Assembly: GCF_010093235.1 (NCBI RefSeq)
Contig: NZ_PDWP01000013.1
Location: 40,755 to 104,754 of the forward strand
Reading direction: 5' to 3'
Length of the DNA: 64,000 nt
Source: Pseudoxanthomonas suwonensis
Lineage (GTDB): Bacteria > Pseudomonadota > Gammaproteobacteria > Xanthomonadales > Xanthomonadaceae
Shown: positions 1 through 8,266 of the stretch, in pieces
Numbering within the stretch: position 1 is the first letter of the stretch
Layout of the letters: every line of letters starts with the position of its first letter
The notes under the pieces: model-generated
Seen by the model: only the letters and a program-made list of their open reading frames with translations
Databases searched by the model: none
Told to the model about the DNA's origin: nothing
Made by a program: the position numbers and the translations under genes

Positions 1-603
1 CGCGAGGCCGTAATGCCGCTGCTGGAAAAGCACTGGCCGGCGCTGGGAGCGGCCGAAGGGGCGCCGGTATTCGTGCCGCTGGCCGGCAAAACCCTCGACA
101 TGCACTGGCTGGCCGCACGTGGCCACGAGGTACTGGGCTGCGAACTGTCGCCGCTGGCGGTACAGGCGTTCTTCGCCGAGGCCGGCCTGGTCCCGGAACG
201 GGAGCGGGACGCGGACGGACTGCACCACCGCGCCGGCCGCATCGACCTGGTGGAAGGCGATGTCTTCGCGCTGACCGATGCCACCCTGGCGCGGATGCGG
301 GCGGTCTACGACCGCGCCGCGCTGATCGCCCTGCCGCCCGACCTCCGCCGCCGTTACGCCGGCGAGGTCTACGGCCGCCTGCCAGGCGGCTGCGAGGGCC
401 TGCTGATCACCCTGGAATACCCGCAGGAACAGCTGCGGGGACCGCCGTTCGCCGTGCCCGAGGCGGAGGTCCGCGGGCTCTTCGCCGCGGACTGGGACGT
501 GGAACTGCTGGAACGGCGCGACATCCTCGCCCAGGAGCCGCGCTTCATCGCCGATGGCGTGACCGCGCTGTCGACCGCGGTCTACCGCCTCCGTCGCCGC
601 TGA
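1..603 (+). CDS. tpm: Thiopurine S-methyltransferase, 5'-truncated by the window edge
   Basis: The reading frame is open from base 1, and the first in-window Met (position 13) lies inside a conserved stretch, so the true start is upstream of the window. The visible 200 residues match the bacterial TPMT family (usually about 215-220 aa). Near the N-terminus is the substrate-side segment PLLEKHWPALG, followed by the SAM-binding region VPLAGKTLDMHWLAARGHEVLGC, written here only in part, and the acidic motif VYDRAALIALPP typical of the family. It is a cytosolic SAM-dependent methyltransferase; family members methylate thiopurines and, in some bacteria, selenite or tellurite compounds. No operon partner is visible. 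Family assignment is firm; the physiological substrate is not inferable. Confidence 0.9.
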   Translation, partial: REAVMPLLEKHWPALGAAEGAPVFVPLAGKTLDMHWLAARGHEVLGCELSPLAVQAFFAEAGLVPERERDADGLHHRAGRIDLVEGDVFALTDATLARMRAVYDRAALIALPPDLRRRYAGEVYGRLPGGCEGLLITLEYPQEQLRGPPFAVPEAEVRGLFAADWDVELLERRDILAQEPRFIADGVTALSTAVYRLRRR

Positions 604-645
604 TCCGCCGCCGCGCCGCGCAGGCGGCGCCAGTCCGCGCCGCCC

Positions 646-1137
646 TCAGCCGTGGGCCGGGGCGCCGTCGGCGTCGATCTTGGACAGCTGGTAGTTCTCC
701 AGCCCGATCATGCGGATCAGGCGCAGCTGCTGCTCCAGCCACCAGGCGTGGTCTTCCTCGGTGTCCTTGAGCTGGGCCAGCAGCATGTCGCGGCTGACGT
801 AGTCCTGCTTCTCCTCGCACAGCTTCATCGCCGCGGCGAGGTTGGCGCGCACCTCGTACTCCACCCGCAGGTCGGCCTCGAGCATCTCCACCACGTTGGT
901 GCCGGGCCTGAACCCGTGCGGGCGCATGTCCGGCTCGCCCTCCAGGAACAGGATCCGGCGCAGGATCGCGTCCGCGTGCTCGGTCTCCTCCTGCATCTCG
1001 TGGTTGATGCGCTCGTACAGCGCCTTCAGGCCCAGGTCCTCGTACCGGCGCGAATGCAGGAAGTACTGGTCGCGCGCGGCCAGTTCGCCGCGCAGCAGCT
1101 CCTTGAGGCATTCGATGACTTCGGGATGGCCTTTCAT
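646..1137 (-). CDS. bfr: Bacterioferritin lacking the heme-ligand Met
   Basis: A 163-aa iron-storage ferritin forming a cytosolic 24-mer. The start was placed at the Met of MKGHPEVIE because it has a GAGGAG ribosome site 5 nt upstream and matches the family N-terminus; an in-frame Met 20 codons upstream is less likely. The ferroxidase residues are present: Glu18 ([10 protein letters not shown]), Glu51 and His54 (EETEHAD), and the C-terminal Glu and His of [10 protein letters not shown]. The position that is Met52 in E. coli Bfr, the axial heme ligand, is Thr52 here, because EETEHAD replaces DEMKHAD. In organisms with two Bfr subunits one type often lacks this Met, so this may be a heme-free partner subunit. 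No second bfr or bfd is in the window. Confidence 0.93.
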   Translation of the reverse strand: MKGHPEVIECLKELLRGELAARDQYFLHSRRYEDLGLKALYERINHEMQEETEHADAILRRILFLEGEPDMRPHGFRPGTNVVEMLEADLRVEYEVRANLAAAMKLCEEKQDYVSRDMLLAQLKDTEEDHAWWLEQQLRLIRMIGLENYQLSKIDADGAPAHG

Positions 1138-1281
1138 GGGAACTCCTCGGGTGGTGCAGGCCAGCAGTGTGCCGCAACCGCGGCGGCCATGTTTCAATCG
1201 GAATCAGTCGCAGTTGCACCTGCTTCTGCCGTCCGCCCCTCCAACGCCGCGCCCCCTGGGCGCGACCATCCGGAGCCCTGC

Positions 1282-3644
1282 ATGCGTCGATGGTTGCTGC
1301 GCGCGTCCGCCGCGCTTGTCCTGGTTCTTGCCGGCCTGGCGCTGGCCACCTGGCTGCTGCTGCGCGGCAGCGTGCCGGCCCTGGAGGGACGGACGCCCCT
1401 GGCCGGACTGGCCGCGCCGGTGACGGTGCAGCGCGATGCGCTGGGCATCGTCACCATCGATGCCGGCAGCGAAACCGACGCCCTGCGCGCCCTGGGCTGG
1501 GTCCACGCCCAGGAACGCTACTTCGAGATGGACCTGATGCGCCGCAGCGCCGCCGGCGAGCTGGCCGAACTGTTCGGACCGCGCGCAGTGGAGGCCGACC
1601 GCAAGCGCCGGGTGCACCGCCTGCGTGCGCGCGTGGAAGCGGACCTGGCGGCATTCGCAGGCGACGCCCTGCCCCTGCTCCGGGCCTATGCCGAAGGCGC
1701 CAACGCCGGCCTCGACGCGCTGCGGGTGCGCCCCTGGCCCTACCTGCTGCTGCGCCAGCCGCCCCGCCGCTGGGAGGTGGCCGATTCGGCCCTGGCCGGC
1801 TACGCCATGTACTTCGACCTGCAAGGCGTGGACAACCGGCGCGAACTGGACCTGTGGCGCCTGGGCCGGCGCCTGCCCGCGCCACTGCGCGGGCTGCTGC
1901 TGCGCGACGGCAGCCAGTGGGATGCGCCGCTGCTGGGCGGGGCACGCGGCGAGGCCGTGCTGCCGGATGCCGCCTCCGGGGACCTGCGCCAGCTGCCCGT
2001 CCCCGGCACGGCGGGCCAGCCGCCTCCCGATCCGGCCGCACCCGGCAGCAACAACGGGGCCGTGGGCGGCGCCCTGACCGCCGACGGCCGCGCCATCGTC
2101 GCCGACGACATGCATCTCGGCCTGCGTGCGCCCAACATCTGGTTCCGGGTGCGCCTGCGCTACCCGGATGCGCGCGCCCCGGGCGGCAGGGTCGACGTCA
2201 GCGGCTTTTCCCTGCCCGGCCTGCCGGCGGTGATCGTGGGCAGCAACGGCCACGTCGCCTGGGGCTTCACCAACAGCTATGCCGATACCGCGGACTGGTT
2301 CGCGGTGCGGCCCTGCGCCGAAGGCCAGCAGCAGGATTGCGATCCCTTGGCCCGCCACGTGGAGACCATCCGGGTGGCCGGGGGCGAGGACGCGGAGCTG
2401 GAGATCCTGGAGACCGCGGCCGGTCCGGTCATCCACCCGGACATCGATGGCCGGGCCCTTGCCCTGCGCTGGGTCGCGCACCTGCCCGGCTCGCTCGACG
2501 TCGGCCTGGCCCGGTTCGCGCGTGCGGCCAACCTCGACCAGGCGCTGGCCTTCGCCGACCGGATCGCGATCCCGGCACAGAACCTGGTCATCGCCGACCG
2601 CAGTGGCTCTATCGCCTGGCGGATCCTGGGCCCGCTGCCCGACCGCGAGCCGGGCTGCACCGGCCTGCGCCCCGACGGGAGCACCGCCGCCTGCACGCCC
2701 TGGCCACTCACCACCACCCGGGCGCCGGTCCTGCGCCCCCGCCGGGCCATCGGCTGTGGACCGCCAATGCGCGCACGCTCGCCGGGGATCCGCTGGCGCG
2801 CGTGGGCGACGGCGGTTACGCGCTGGGCATCCGTGCCTGGCAGATCCGCGAGCGCCTGCAGGCGCCGGAACGCTTCGACGAGCAGGCGCTGCTGGCCATC
2901 CAGCTGGACGACCGCGCCCTGCTGCTGGAGCCGTGGTACCGCCTGCTGGTCGACGAAGGGCGGCGCGCCGCCGAGGGTTCGGCGCTGCGCGAACTGGCGG
3001 ACGCCAGCGGCGACTGGAACGGCCATGCCGCGCCGGAGTCGGTGGCCTACCTGATCGTCCGCAGCCTGCGCCTGGCGGTGCACGCGCGCATCGCCCGCGG
3101 CCTGGCCGCGCCCGCCCTGGCGCAACTGGAAGACGACTTCGAGCTGCCCGCTCTCCCGCACCTGGAGGGAGTGGCCTGGCCGTTGCTGCGCGAGCGCCCG
3201 GCACACCTGTTGCCGGCCGGCCATGCCAGCTGGGATGCCCTGCTGGAAGATGCCGCCAGCGAGGTCCGCGAGAAGCTGGCCGCCGGGCCGCAGGGCGGAC
3301 GCCACTGGGGCGTGCGCAACACCGCGCGGATCTGCCACCCCCTGTCGGCAGCCCTGCCCGGCCTGCTGGCCCGACGCCTGTGCATGCCGATGGATGAACT
3401 GCGCGGCGACACCATCGTGCCGCGGGCGCAGGGGCCGGCGTTCGGCGCCTCGCAGCGCATGGTGGTCGCGCCCGGCCACGAGGAGGAAGGCCTGGCACAC
3501 ATGCCCGGCGGCCAGAGCGGCCATCCACTGTCCCCGTACTGGGGCGCAGGCCACGACGACTGGGTGCAGGGCCGGCCCACGCCGTTCCTGCCCGGACCGG
3601 CCCTGCACACGCTTACGCTGCAACCGGCCGCGGCCGGCCGCTGA
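1282..3644 (+). pseudogene. Penicillin/AHL-acylase-family Ntn hydrolase, single frameshift
   Basis: This is a penicillin G acylase-family (S45) precursor of about 787 aa once one frameshift is repaired. The N-terminus (residues 6-27) is a hydrophobic signal anchor, so the product would be periplasmic. Autocatalytic cleavage would expose Ser256 in APGSNNGAVGG, the nucleophile. The frame runs intact to about base 2735, then continues in the -1 frame with HRLWTANARTLAGDPLARVGDGGYALG and the rest of the beta chain to the stop at 3642-3644. Adding one C to the five-C run at 2736-2740 restores LRPPPGHRLWTAN and one continuous reading frame. Either the gene is a recent pseudogene or this is a homopolymer sequencing error. 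The substrate (penicillin, acyl-homoserine lactone or other amide) cannot be told. Confidence 0.85.
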
Positions 3645-3658
3645 GGAGGCCAGCGCGC

Positions 3659-4456
3659 ATGTCCGTACCGACGTCCCACGCCGTGCCCGATCCTTCGCTG
3701 CAACAGGCTCTGTCGCGCCGCTTCGAACGCATCGTGGTGTTCAGTGGCGCCGGCATGTCCGCCGACAGCGGCATCCCCACGTTCCGTTCCGGCAGCAATG
3801 GCCTGTGGCAGGAATTCGATCCACGACAGCTGGCCACGCCGCAAGCCTGGCGTCGCGACAGCGCCCTGGTCTGGGGCTGGTACGAATGGCGGCGCGGCCT
3901 GGTGATGCGGGCCGTGCCCAATCCGGGCCACCTGGCCGTGGCGCGGCTGCAGCAGGCGCTGGGCGCGCGGGTGGTCACCCAGAACGTGGACGACCTGCAC
4001 GAGCGAGCCGGCGTGGCTGGCGTACTGCACCTGCACGGCAGCCTGTTCGCGCCGCGCTGCTTCGACTGCGCGGCACCGCACCCGCTGCCGCCACCTCCGG
4101 GCGCGGCACAGCGGCGGCTGGATCCGCCGAGCTGCGCGCACTGCGGCGGTGAAGTGCGTCCGGGCGTGGTCTGGTTCGGCGAAATGCTCGACGACACCGT
4201 CTGGCAGCAGGCGCAGGAACGCATCGCCACCTGCGACCTGCTGCTGGTGGTCGGCACCTCCGGCGTGGTCCAGCCGGCCGCCGGCCTGGTCGGGCTGGCG
4301 CCACGCGATGCGGTCGTGGTCGAGGTCAATCCGCAGCCGGGCGCGCCGGGCGTTCGCCACATGCACCACGTGCCGCTCGGCGCTGCGGTGGGACTGCCGT
4401 TGCTGGTGGAGCCACTGCTGCGCGCCTGGTCCCAAGCCCGTTCCCCGCGGGGGTGA
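3659..4456 (+). CDS. cobB: NAD-dependent protein deacylase, sirtuin family
   Basis: A 265-aa sirtuin that removes acyl groups from lysines with NAD+, giving nicotinamide and O-acyl-ADP-ribose. Visible motifs in order are the NAD-binding FSGAGMSADSGIPTFR, the TQNVDDLHERAG segment with its conserved Asn-Asp, the catalytic His in LHGSLF, two Cys-X2-Cys zinc pairs (RCFDC and SCAHC), the FGE motif after VRPGVVW and the VVGTSGVVQPA nucleotide loop. The start is preceded by GAGGAGG and sits 14 nt after the acylase stop, so the two could be cotranscribed. Cytosolic. The Tyr/Arg pair that marks desuccinylases was not clearly located, so acyl preference is left open. Confidence 0.93.
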   Translation: MSVPTSHAVPDPSLQQALSRRFERIVVFSGAGMSADSGIPTFRSGSNGLWQEFDPRQLATPQAWRRDSALVWGWYEWRRGLVMRAVPNPGHLAVARLQQALGARVVTQNVDDLHERAGVAGVLHLHGSLFAPRCFDCAAPHPLPPPPGAAQRRLDPPSCAHCGGEVRPGVVWFGEMLDDTVWQQAQERIATCDLLLVVGTSGVVQPAAGLVGLAPRDAVVVEVNPQPGAPGVRHMHHVPLGAAVGLPLLVEPLLRAWSQARSPRG

Positions 4457-4511
4457 GTCGGGGGAGCAGGCCGGGTTCCCGCACGTGGCTGCACGCCCGC
4501 CCTCACCCCCG

Positions 4512-4534
4512 CCCCTCTCCCACGGGGAGAGGGG
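4512..4534. terminator. Hairpin between convergent cobB and asnB
   Basis: CCCTCTCCC and GGGAGAGGG arms form a tight stem in the 90-bp gap between convergent stops. The same CCCTCTCCC...GGGAGAGGG sequence recurs at 49720-49753 between another convergent pair, so it is probably a dispersed palindrome used as a bidirectional terminator. No clear T-run is present. Confidence 0.45.
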
Positions 4535-4546
4535 AGTCACGGCGCT

Positions 4547-6241
4547 TCACCCCGCCAGCGCCTCGTTGTGCACGCCCGCCACCGCGCGGCCGGAAGGATC
4601 GGCCATCTTCGCGAAGCTGGCGTCCCAGGCGATCGCCGCCGGGGAGGAGCAGGCGATCGACTTGCCGCCCGGCACCGTTTCCGCCGCGGCCTGGCCGGGG
4701 AAGAAGCGCTCGAAGATCGTGCGGTAGAAGTACGCCTCCTTGGTCTGCGGCGGGGTGACCGGGAAACGCCTGTCGGCGGCGGCCAGCTCGCGGTCGGAGA
4801 CCTGCGCCTCGGCATGCGCCTTGAGCCCGTCGATCCAGCCGTAGCCGACGCCGTCGCTGAACTGCTCCTTCTGCCGCCACAGGATCTCCGGCGGCAGGTA
4901 GCCGTCGAAGGCCTGGCGCAGGATGCCCTTCTCCATCCGCTGCGGGCCGTCGCTGCCCTTGGCCACCATCTTGTACTTCGCGTCCATGCGCATGGCCACG
5001 TCGAGGAACTCGCGGTCCAGGAACGGCACGCGCGGCTCCACGCCCCAGGCCATCATCGACTTGTTGGCGCGCAGGCAGTCATAGAAGTTGAGCGCGTCGA
5101 GCTTGCGCACCAGCTCCTCGTGGAATTCGCGCGCGTTGGGCGCCTTGTGGAAGTACAGGTAGCCGCCGAACACCTCGTCGCTGCCCTCGCCGGACAGCAC
5201 CATCTTCACGCCCATGGCCTTGATCCGGCGCGCCAGCAGGAACATCGGCGTGGACGCACGGATGGTGGTGACGTCGTAGGTCTCGATGTGGCGGATCACC
5301 TCCGGGAGCGCATCCAGGCCTTCCTCGAAGGTGTACTCGAACCCGTGGTGCACGGTGCCCAGCGCCTCGGCGGCGATCTTGGCCGCGGCCAGGTCGGGCG
5401 AGCCCTCCAGGCCGATGGCGAACGAATGCAGGCGCGGCCACCAGGCCTCGGTCCGGTCGCCGTCCTCGACCCGGTGGCGGGCATAGCGCGCGGCCACCGC
5501 GGCGACCAGCGAGGAATCCAGGCCGCCGGACAGCAGCACGCCGTAGGGCACGTCGGTCATCAGCTGGCGGTGCACCGCGGCCTCGAAGGCTTCGCGCAGT
5601 TCCTGCGGCGAGACCTCCACGCCCTCCACCGCGGCATAGTCGCGCCACGGCCGCTCGTAGTACCGGGTGAGCTCGCCGGTGGCGGTGTCGTACCAGTGGC
5701 CCGGCGGGAACTGGGCCACGTCCGCGCACTCGTCCACCAGCGCCTTCATCTCGGAGGCCACGCGCAGGCGGCCCTCGCGGTCATGGCCCCAGTACAGCGG
5801 CACCACGCCGATCGGATCGCGGGCGATGATCGCGCGCCCCTTCGCCTTGTCCCACAGGGCGAAGGCGAAGATGCCGTTGAGCCTGTTGAGGAACGAGGCC
5901 GGCTCGTCCTCGCGGTACAGCGCGTTGATCACCTCGCAGTCCGACGCGGTCTGGAACGCGTACGGCTGGCGCAGCTCCTCCTTCAGCAGCTTGTGGTTGT
6001 AGATCTCGCCGTTGACCGCCAGCGCCAGTCCGCCGTCCCCGGACAGCAGCGGCTGCGAACCGCCGGCCGGATCGACGATGGCCAGGCGCTCGTGGACCAG
6101 GATGGCGCCTTCGTCGACGTACACGCCGCTCCAGTCCGGGCCGCGATGACGCTGGCGCTGGGACAGGTCCAGCGACTGGCGACGCAGGCCCTGCAGGTCG
6201 TCGCCCGGTTGCAGGCCGAAGATGCCGAAGATCGAACACAT
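4547..6241 (-). CDS. asnB: Asparagine synthase B, glutamine-hydrolysing
   Basis: A 564-aa cytosolic enzyme that makes asparagine from aspartate, ATP and glutamine. The N-terminal Ntn glutaminase domain begins MCSIFGIFG, so Cys2 is the nucleophile after Met removal, and it carries RHRGPDWSG and ERLAIVDP. The C-terminal ATP-pyrophosphatase domain has the PP-loop LLSGGLDSSLVAA and the LSGEGSDEVFGGY segment. Length matches E. coli AsnB (554 aa). The mRNA leader (6242-6454) encodes an Asn-rich peptide followed by an intrinsic terminator, strong evidence for attenuation by asparaginyl-tRNA supply. No operon partner is seen: the downstream gene cobB is convergent. Confidence 0.97.
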   Translation of the reverse strand: MCSIFGIFGLQPGDDLQGLRRQSLDLSQRQRHRGPDWSGVYVDEGAILVHERLAIVDPAGGSQPLLSGDGGLALAVNGEIYNHKLLKEELRQPYAFQTASDCEVINALYREDEPASFLNRLNGIFAFALWDKAKGRAIIARDPIGVVPLYWGHDREGRLRVASEMKALVDECADVAQFPPGHWYDTATGELTRYYERPWRDYAAVEGVEVSPQELREAFEAAVHRQLMTDVPYGVLLSGGLDSSLVAAVAARYARHRVEDGDRTEAWWPRLHSFAIGLEGSPDLAAAKIAAEALGTVHHGFEYTFEEGLDALPEVIRHIETYDVTTIRASTPMFLLARRIKAMGVKMVLSGEGSDEVFGGYLYFHKAPNAREFHEELVRKLDALNFYDCLRANKSMMAWGVEPRVPFLDREFLDVAMRMDAKYKMVAKGSDGPQRMEKGILRQAFDGYLPPEILWRQKEQFSDGVGYGWIDGLKAHAEAQVSDRELAAADRRFPVTPPQTKEAYFYRTIFERFFPGQAAAETVPGGKSIACSSPAAIAWDASFAKMADPSGRAVAGVHNEALAG

Positions 6242-6303
6242 GGATAGAGCTCCTGGAAGGGGATGGTGCGGTGGTGGTCGGGTCGCACTCCGGTGCCGGG
6301 CAT

Positions 6304-6330
6304 AAAAAAACCCGCATCGGCCGATGCGGG
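6304..6330 (-). terminator. asnB leader intrinsic terminator (attenuator)
   Basis: On the minus strand the 20-nt palindrome CCCGCATCGGCCGATGCGGG (6330 to 6311) is flanked by AAA and TTT that extend the stem, and is followed by seven T residues (6310-6304). It lies 26 nt after the leader-peptide stop and about 62 nt before the asnB start, so it would stop transcription before the structural gene. The sequence also fits a terminator on the plus strand, but no plus-strand gene ends here. Confidence 0.88.
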
Positions 6331-6384
6331 TTTCTCGTTCGCCGGGCTGCTCCTGCTATGCCCGGTGGCGCCCCCGCATCGGCC
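6311..6384 (-). promoter_or_regulatory. asnB attenuator: alternative antiterminator pairing
   Basis: Leader codons 24-28 (6384-6373, read on the minus strand as GGCCGATGCGGG) are an exact copy of the 3' arm of the terminator. They can therefore pair over 12 bp with the terminator 5' arm (6330-6319). A ribosome stalled on the Asn codons would leave this copy free to pair and prevent terminator formation. A ribosome that reaches the stop at codon 33 would cover it and let the terminator fold. This is the 2:3 versus 3:4 logic of the trp, his and ilv attenuators. The pairing is read directly from the sequence; the mechanism is inferred. Confidence 0.8.
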
Positions 6385-6454
6385 GCGCACGGTTGTTCGC
6401 CGCAATATTGTTGCGGTTGGCATTGGCCGGATTGGCGCGGTTGATCGAAGGCAT
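6356..6454 (-). CDS. Asparagine-rich attenuator leader peptide of asnB
   Basis: A 32-codon ORF, ATG at 6454-6452 and TAG at 6358-6356. Asn is at codons 5, 8, 11, 13, 15, 16, 20 and 21, that is 8 of 32 residues (25 percent) and 8 of the first 21. Stretches such as NPANANRNNI and AANN are what is expected of a ribosome-stalling leader for an asparagine biosynthetic gene. An in-frame TAG lies four codons upstream, so the start is well bounded. The nearest GGAGG is 17 nt upstream, too far for normal initiation. The predicted promoter would start the RNA almost at the ATG, so leaderless translation is plausible. The peptide itself probably has no function. Confidence 0.82.
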   Translation of the reverse strand: MPSINRANPANANRNNIAANNRARPMRGRHRA

Positions 6455-6460
6455 GCGCCG

Positions 6461-6489
6461 ACACTAACCGCCCTCCGCGGCCGCCGCAA
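6461..6489 (-). promoter_or_regulatory. Putative asnB promoter
   Basis: On the minus strand TTGCGG (6489-6484) and TAGTGT (6466-6461) are 17 nt apart. Both are partial matches to the sigma-70 boxes. Transcription would begin about 7 nt after the -10, at or next to the leader ATG (6454). A GTTGCC-TT-GGCAAC inverted repeat at 6492-6505 lies just upstream and could be a regulator site. Confidence 0.45.
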
Positions 6490-6589
6490 CGGTTGCCTTG
6501 GCAACTGACGCCTCGCTCACGCAGGCCCGCCAATACTCCGCCCACGGCGCACCCGGCGCCGGCCATGCAGTACTCGCGGAGACACCGCC

Positions 6590-8263
6590 TTGCCAGAAAC
6601 CAGCCGCCGCCTCACCCGCACCACCCAGGTCGTCAGCCGCCTGGCGCGCCACCGCCGCATCCTCTCGGGGATGGACTGGAGCGCCGCGCCACCGGTGGAG
6701 CCGACCGTGGCCAATGTCTCCGAGGTCGCCGAGGCCAAGGCCTTCGCCGCCGACCTCGAGGCCCTGGGCCCGGCCTTCATCAAGCTCGGCCAGTCCCTGT
6801 CCACCCGTCCGGACCTGGTGCCCGCGGCCTACATCGACGCGCTGGACCGTATCCAGGACGAGGTCGCGCCGGTGCCCACGGATGTGATCGAGAAGACCAT
6901 CGAGGCCGAGCTTGGCGCGAAGATCAGCCGCATCTTCGCCAGTTTCGACCCGGTGCCGCTGGCGGCCGCCTCGCTGGCCCAGGTGCACCGCGCCACCCTG
7001 CGCGACGGCCGCGAGGTCGCGGTCAAGGTGCAACGGCCCGGCATGGACGCGGCCATCCGCCTGGACCTGGAAGTCCTGGCCAGCCTGGCCGGCACCGCCG
7101 ATGCCCTCACCCAGGCAGGGCGCCGCCTGCGCTTCGCCGACTGGATCGCCGAGTTCCGCAAGATCCTGCTGCTGGAGCTGGACTACCGCCGCGAGGCCGA
7201 GAACCTCGAGCGCTTCCGCGAGAGCCTGTCCGAATACCAGCACCTGTTCGTGCCGGCGCCGATCTGGGGCCTGAGCACCTGCAGGGTCCTGACCATGGAA
7301 CTGGTCCATGGTGAGAAGGTCACCTCGGTCACCGGCCTGCAGCGCACCGAGATGGACCTGCGCACGCCGGCCTCCGAGCTGATGCGCGCCTACCTGGACC
7401 AGGTGTTCGTCAACGGCGACATCCATGCCGACCCGCATCCGGGCAACGTGTTGCTGTGCCGCGACGGCAGGCTGGCCCTGATCGACCTGGGCATGGTCGC
7501 CCAGGTCGCGCCGCGCATGCGCGAGCGCCTGCTCAAGCTGCTGTTCGCCGCGGTCGACGCGCGCGGCGAGGACGTGGCGCGCGAGCTGGTGGCGATCGGT
7601 ACCCGTCTGGAGCAGTTCGACGACGCCGCCTTTGCCCGCGACACGGGACAGCTGGTGGCCCGCTACGCCACCGGCGGCAAACGCACTTCCGAGGGCCGCC
7701 TGCTGCTGGAACTGGTCGCCTGCGCCGCCGAACGCGGCCTGCGCGTGCCGCCGGAGATCAGCCTGCTCGGCAAGACCCTGCTCAACCTGGAGCGGGTGGT
7801 CGATGCGCTGGATCCGGACATGGACGTGCAGGACATGGTGGAGGAGCACCTGCAGTCGATCATGCGCAAGCAGCTGCGGCGCTCGTTCTCCACCGCCAAC
7901 ATGGCCAGCGAGGCGCTGGAGATGCAGGCGCTGCTGCGCGACGCGCCACGCAAGATCTCCGACACGCTGTCGCTGCTGGCGGAGAACAGGATGCAGGTCC
8001 GCCTCGATGGCCTGGACCACTCCAGGATCATGGAGAACATGCAGAAGATCGCCAACCGCATCGCCGCGGCGGTGGTGACCGCCGCGCTGCTGATGTCCTC
8101 GGCGATGCTGATGCGGATCGAAACACAGACCACCCTGTTCGGCTATCCGGTGCTGGCGGTGCTGCTGTTCCTGGTTGGTGCCGCGCTGGGCATCACCATT
8201 GCCCTGAGCGCGCTGATCTTCGACCGCCGCGCGCGTCCTTCCGAGCGCAGCGGACCGACCTGA
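6590..8263 (+). CDS. ubiB: UbiB/ABC1 atypical kinase family protein
   Basis: A 557-aa member of the ABC1/ADCK/UbiB family needed for ubiquinone biosynthesis, probably as an ATPase that supports lipid-precursor handling at the inner membrane. The family KxGQ motif is seen in FIKLGQSLSTRPD, followed by the Ala-rich nucleotide loop LAAASLAQVHRA and the invariant VKVQRPG. The catalytic-loop-like GDIHADPHPGNVLL and the metal-binding IDLGM come next. Two membrane helices close the protein (about residues 492-535). The start is a TTG at 6590 with GCGGAGA upstream; no better ATG exists upstream. It diverges from asnB. Its stop is only 3 bp from that of convergent dapE. Confidence 0.9.
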   Translation: MPETSRRLTRTTQVVSRLARHRRILSGMDWSAAPPVEPTVANVSEVAEAKAFAADLEALGPAFIKLGQSLSTRPDLVPAAYIDALDRIQDEVAPVPTDVIEKTIEAELGAKISRIFASFDPVPLAAASLAQVHRATLRDGREVAVKVQRPGMDAAIRLDLEVLASLAGTADALTQAGRRLRFADWIAEFRKILLLELDYRREAENLERFRESLSEYQHLFVPAPIWGLSTCRVLTMELVHGEKVTSVTGLQRTEMDLRTPASELMRAYLDQVFVNGDIHADPHPGNVLLCRDGRLALIDLGMVAQVAPRMRERLLKLLFAAVDARGEDVARELVAIGTRLEQFDDAAFARDTGQLVARYATGGKRTSEGRLLLELVACAAERGLRVPPEISLLGKTLLNLERVVDALDPDMDVQDMVEEHLQSIMRKQLRRSFSTANMASEALEMQALLRDAPRKISDTLSLLAENRMQVRLDGLDHSRIMENMQKIANRIAAAVVTAALLMSSAMLMRIETQTTLFGYPVLAVLLFLVGAALGITIALSALIFDRRARPSERSGPT

Positions 8264-8266
8264 GGC

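Noticed and set aside
1204..3528. A 774-codon open frame antisense to the acylase gene
   Set aside because: It is Arg/Gly/Pro-rich with no recognisable domain, and mirrors GC-rich codon bias on the other strand. The plus strand carries clear S45 acylase motifs.
6263..6508. A plus-strand 81-codon frame over the asnB leader
   Set aside because: No ribosome site or family resemblance. It crosses the terminator palindrome and is explained by the opposite-strand leader peptide.
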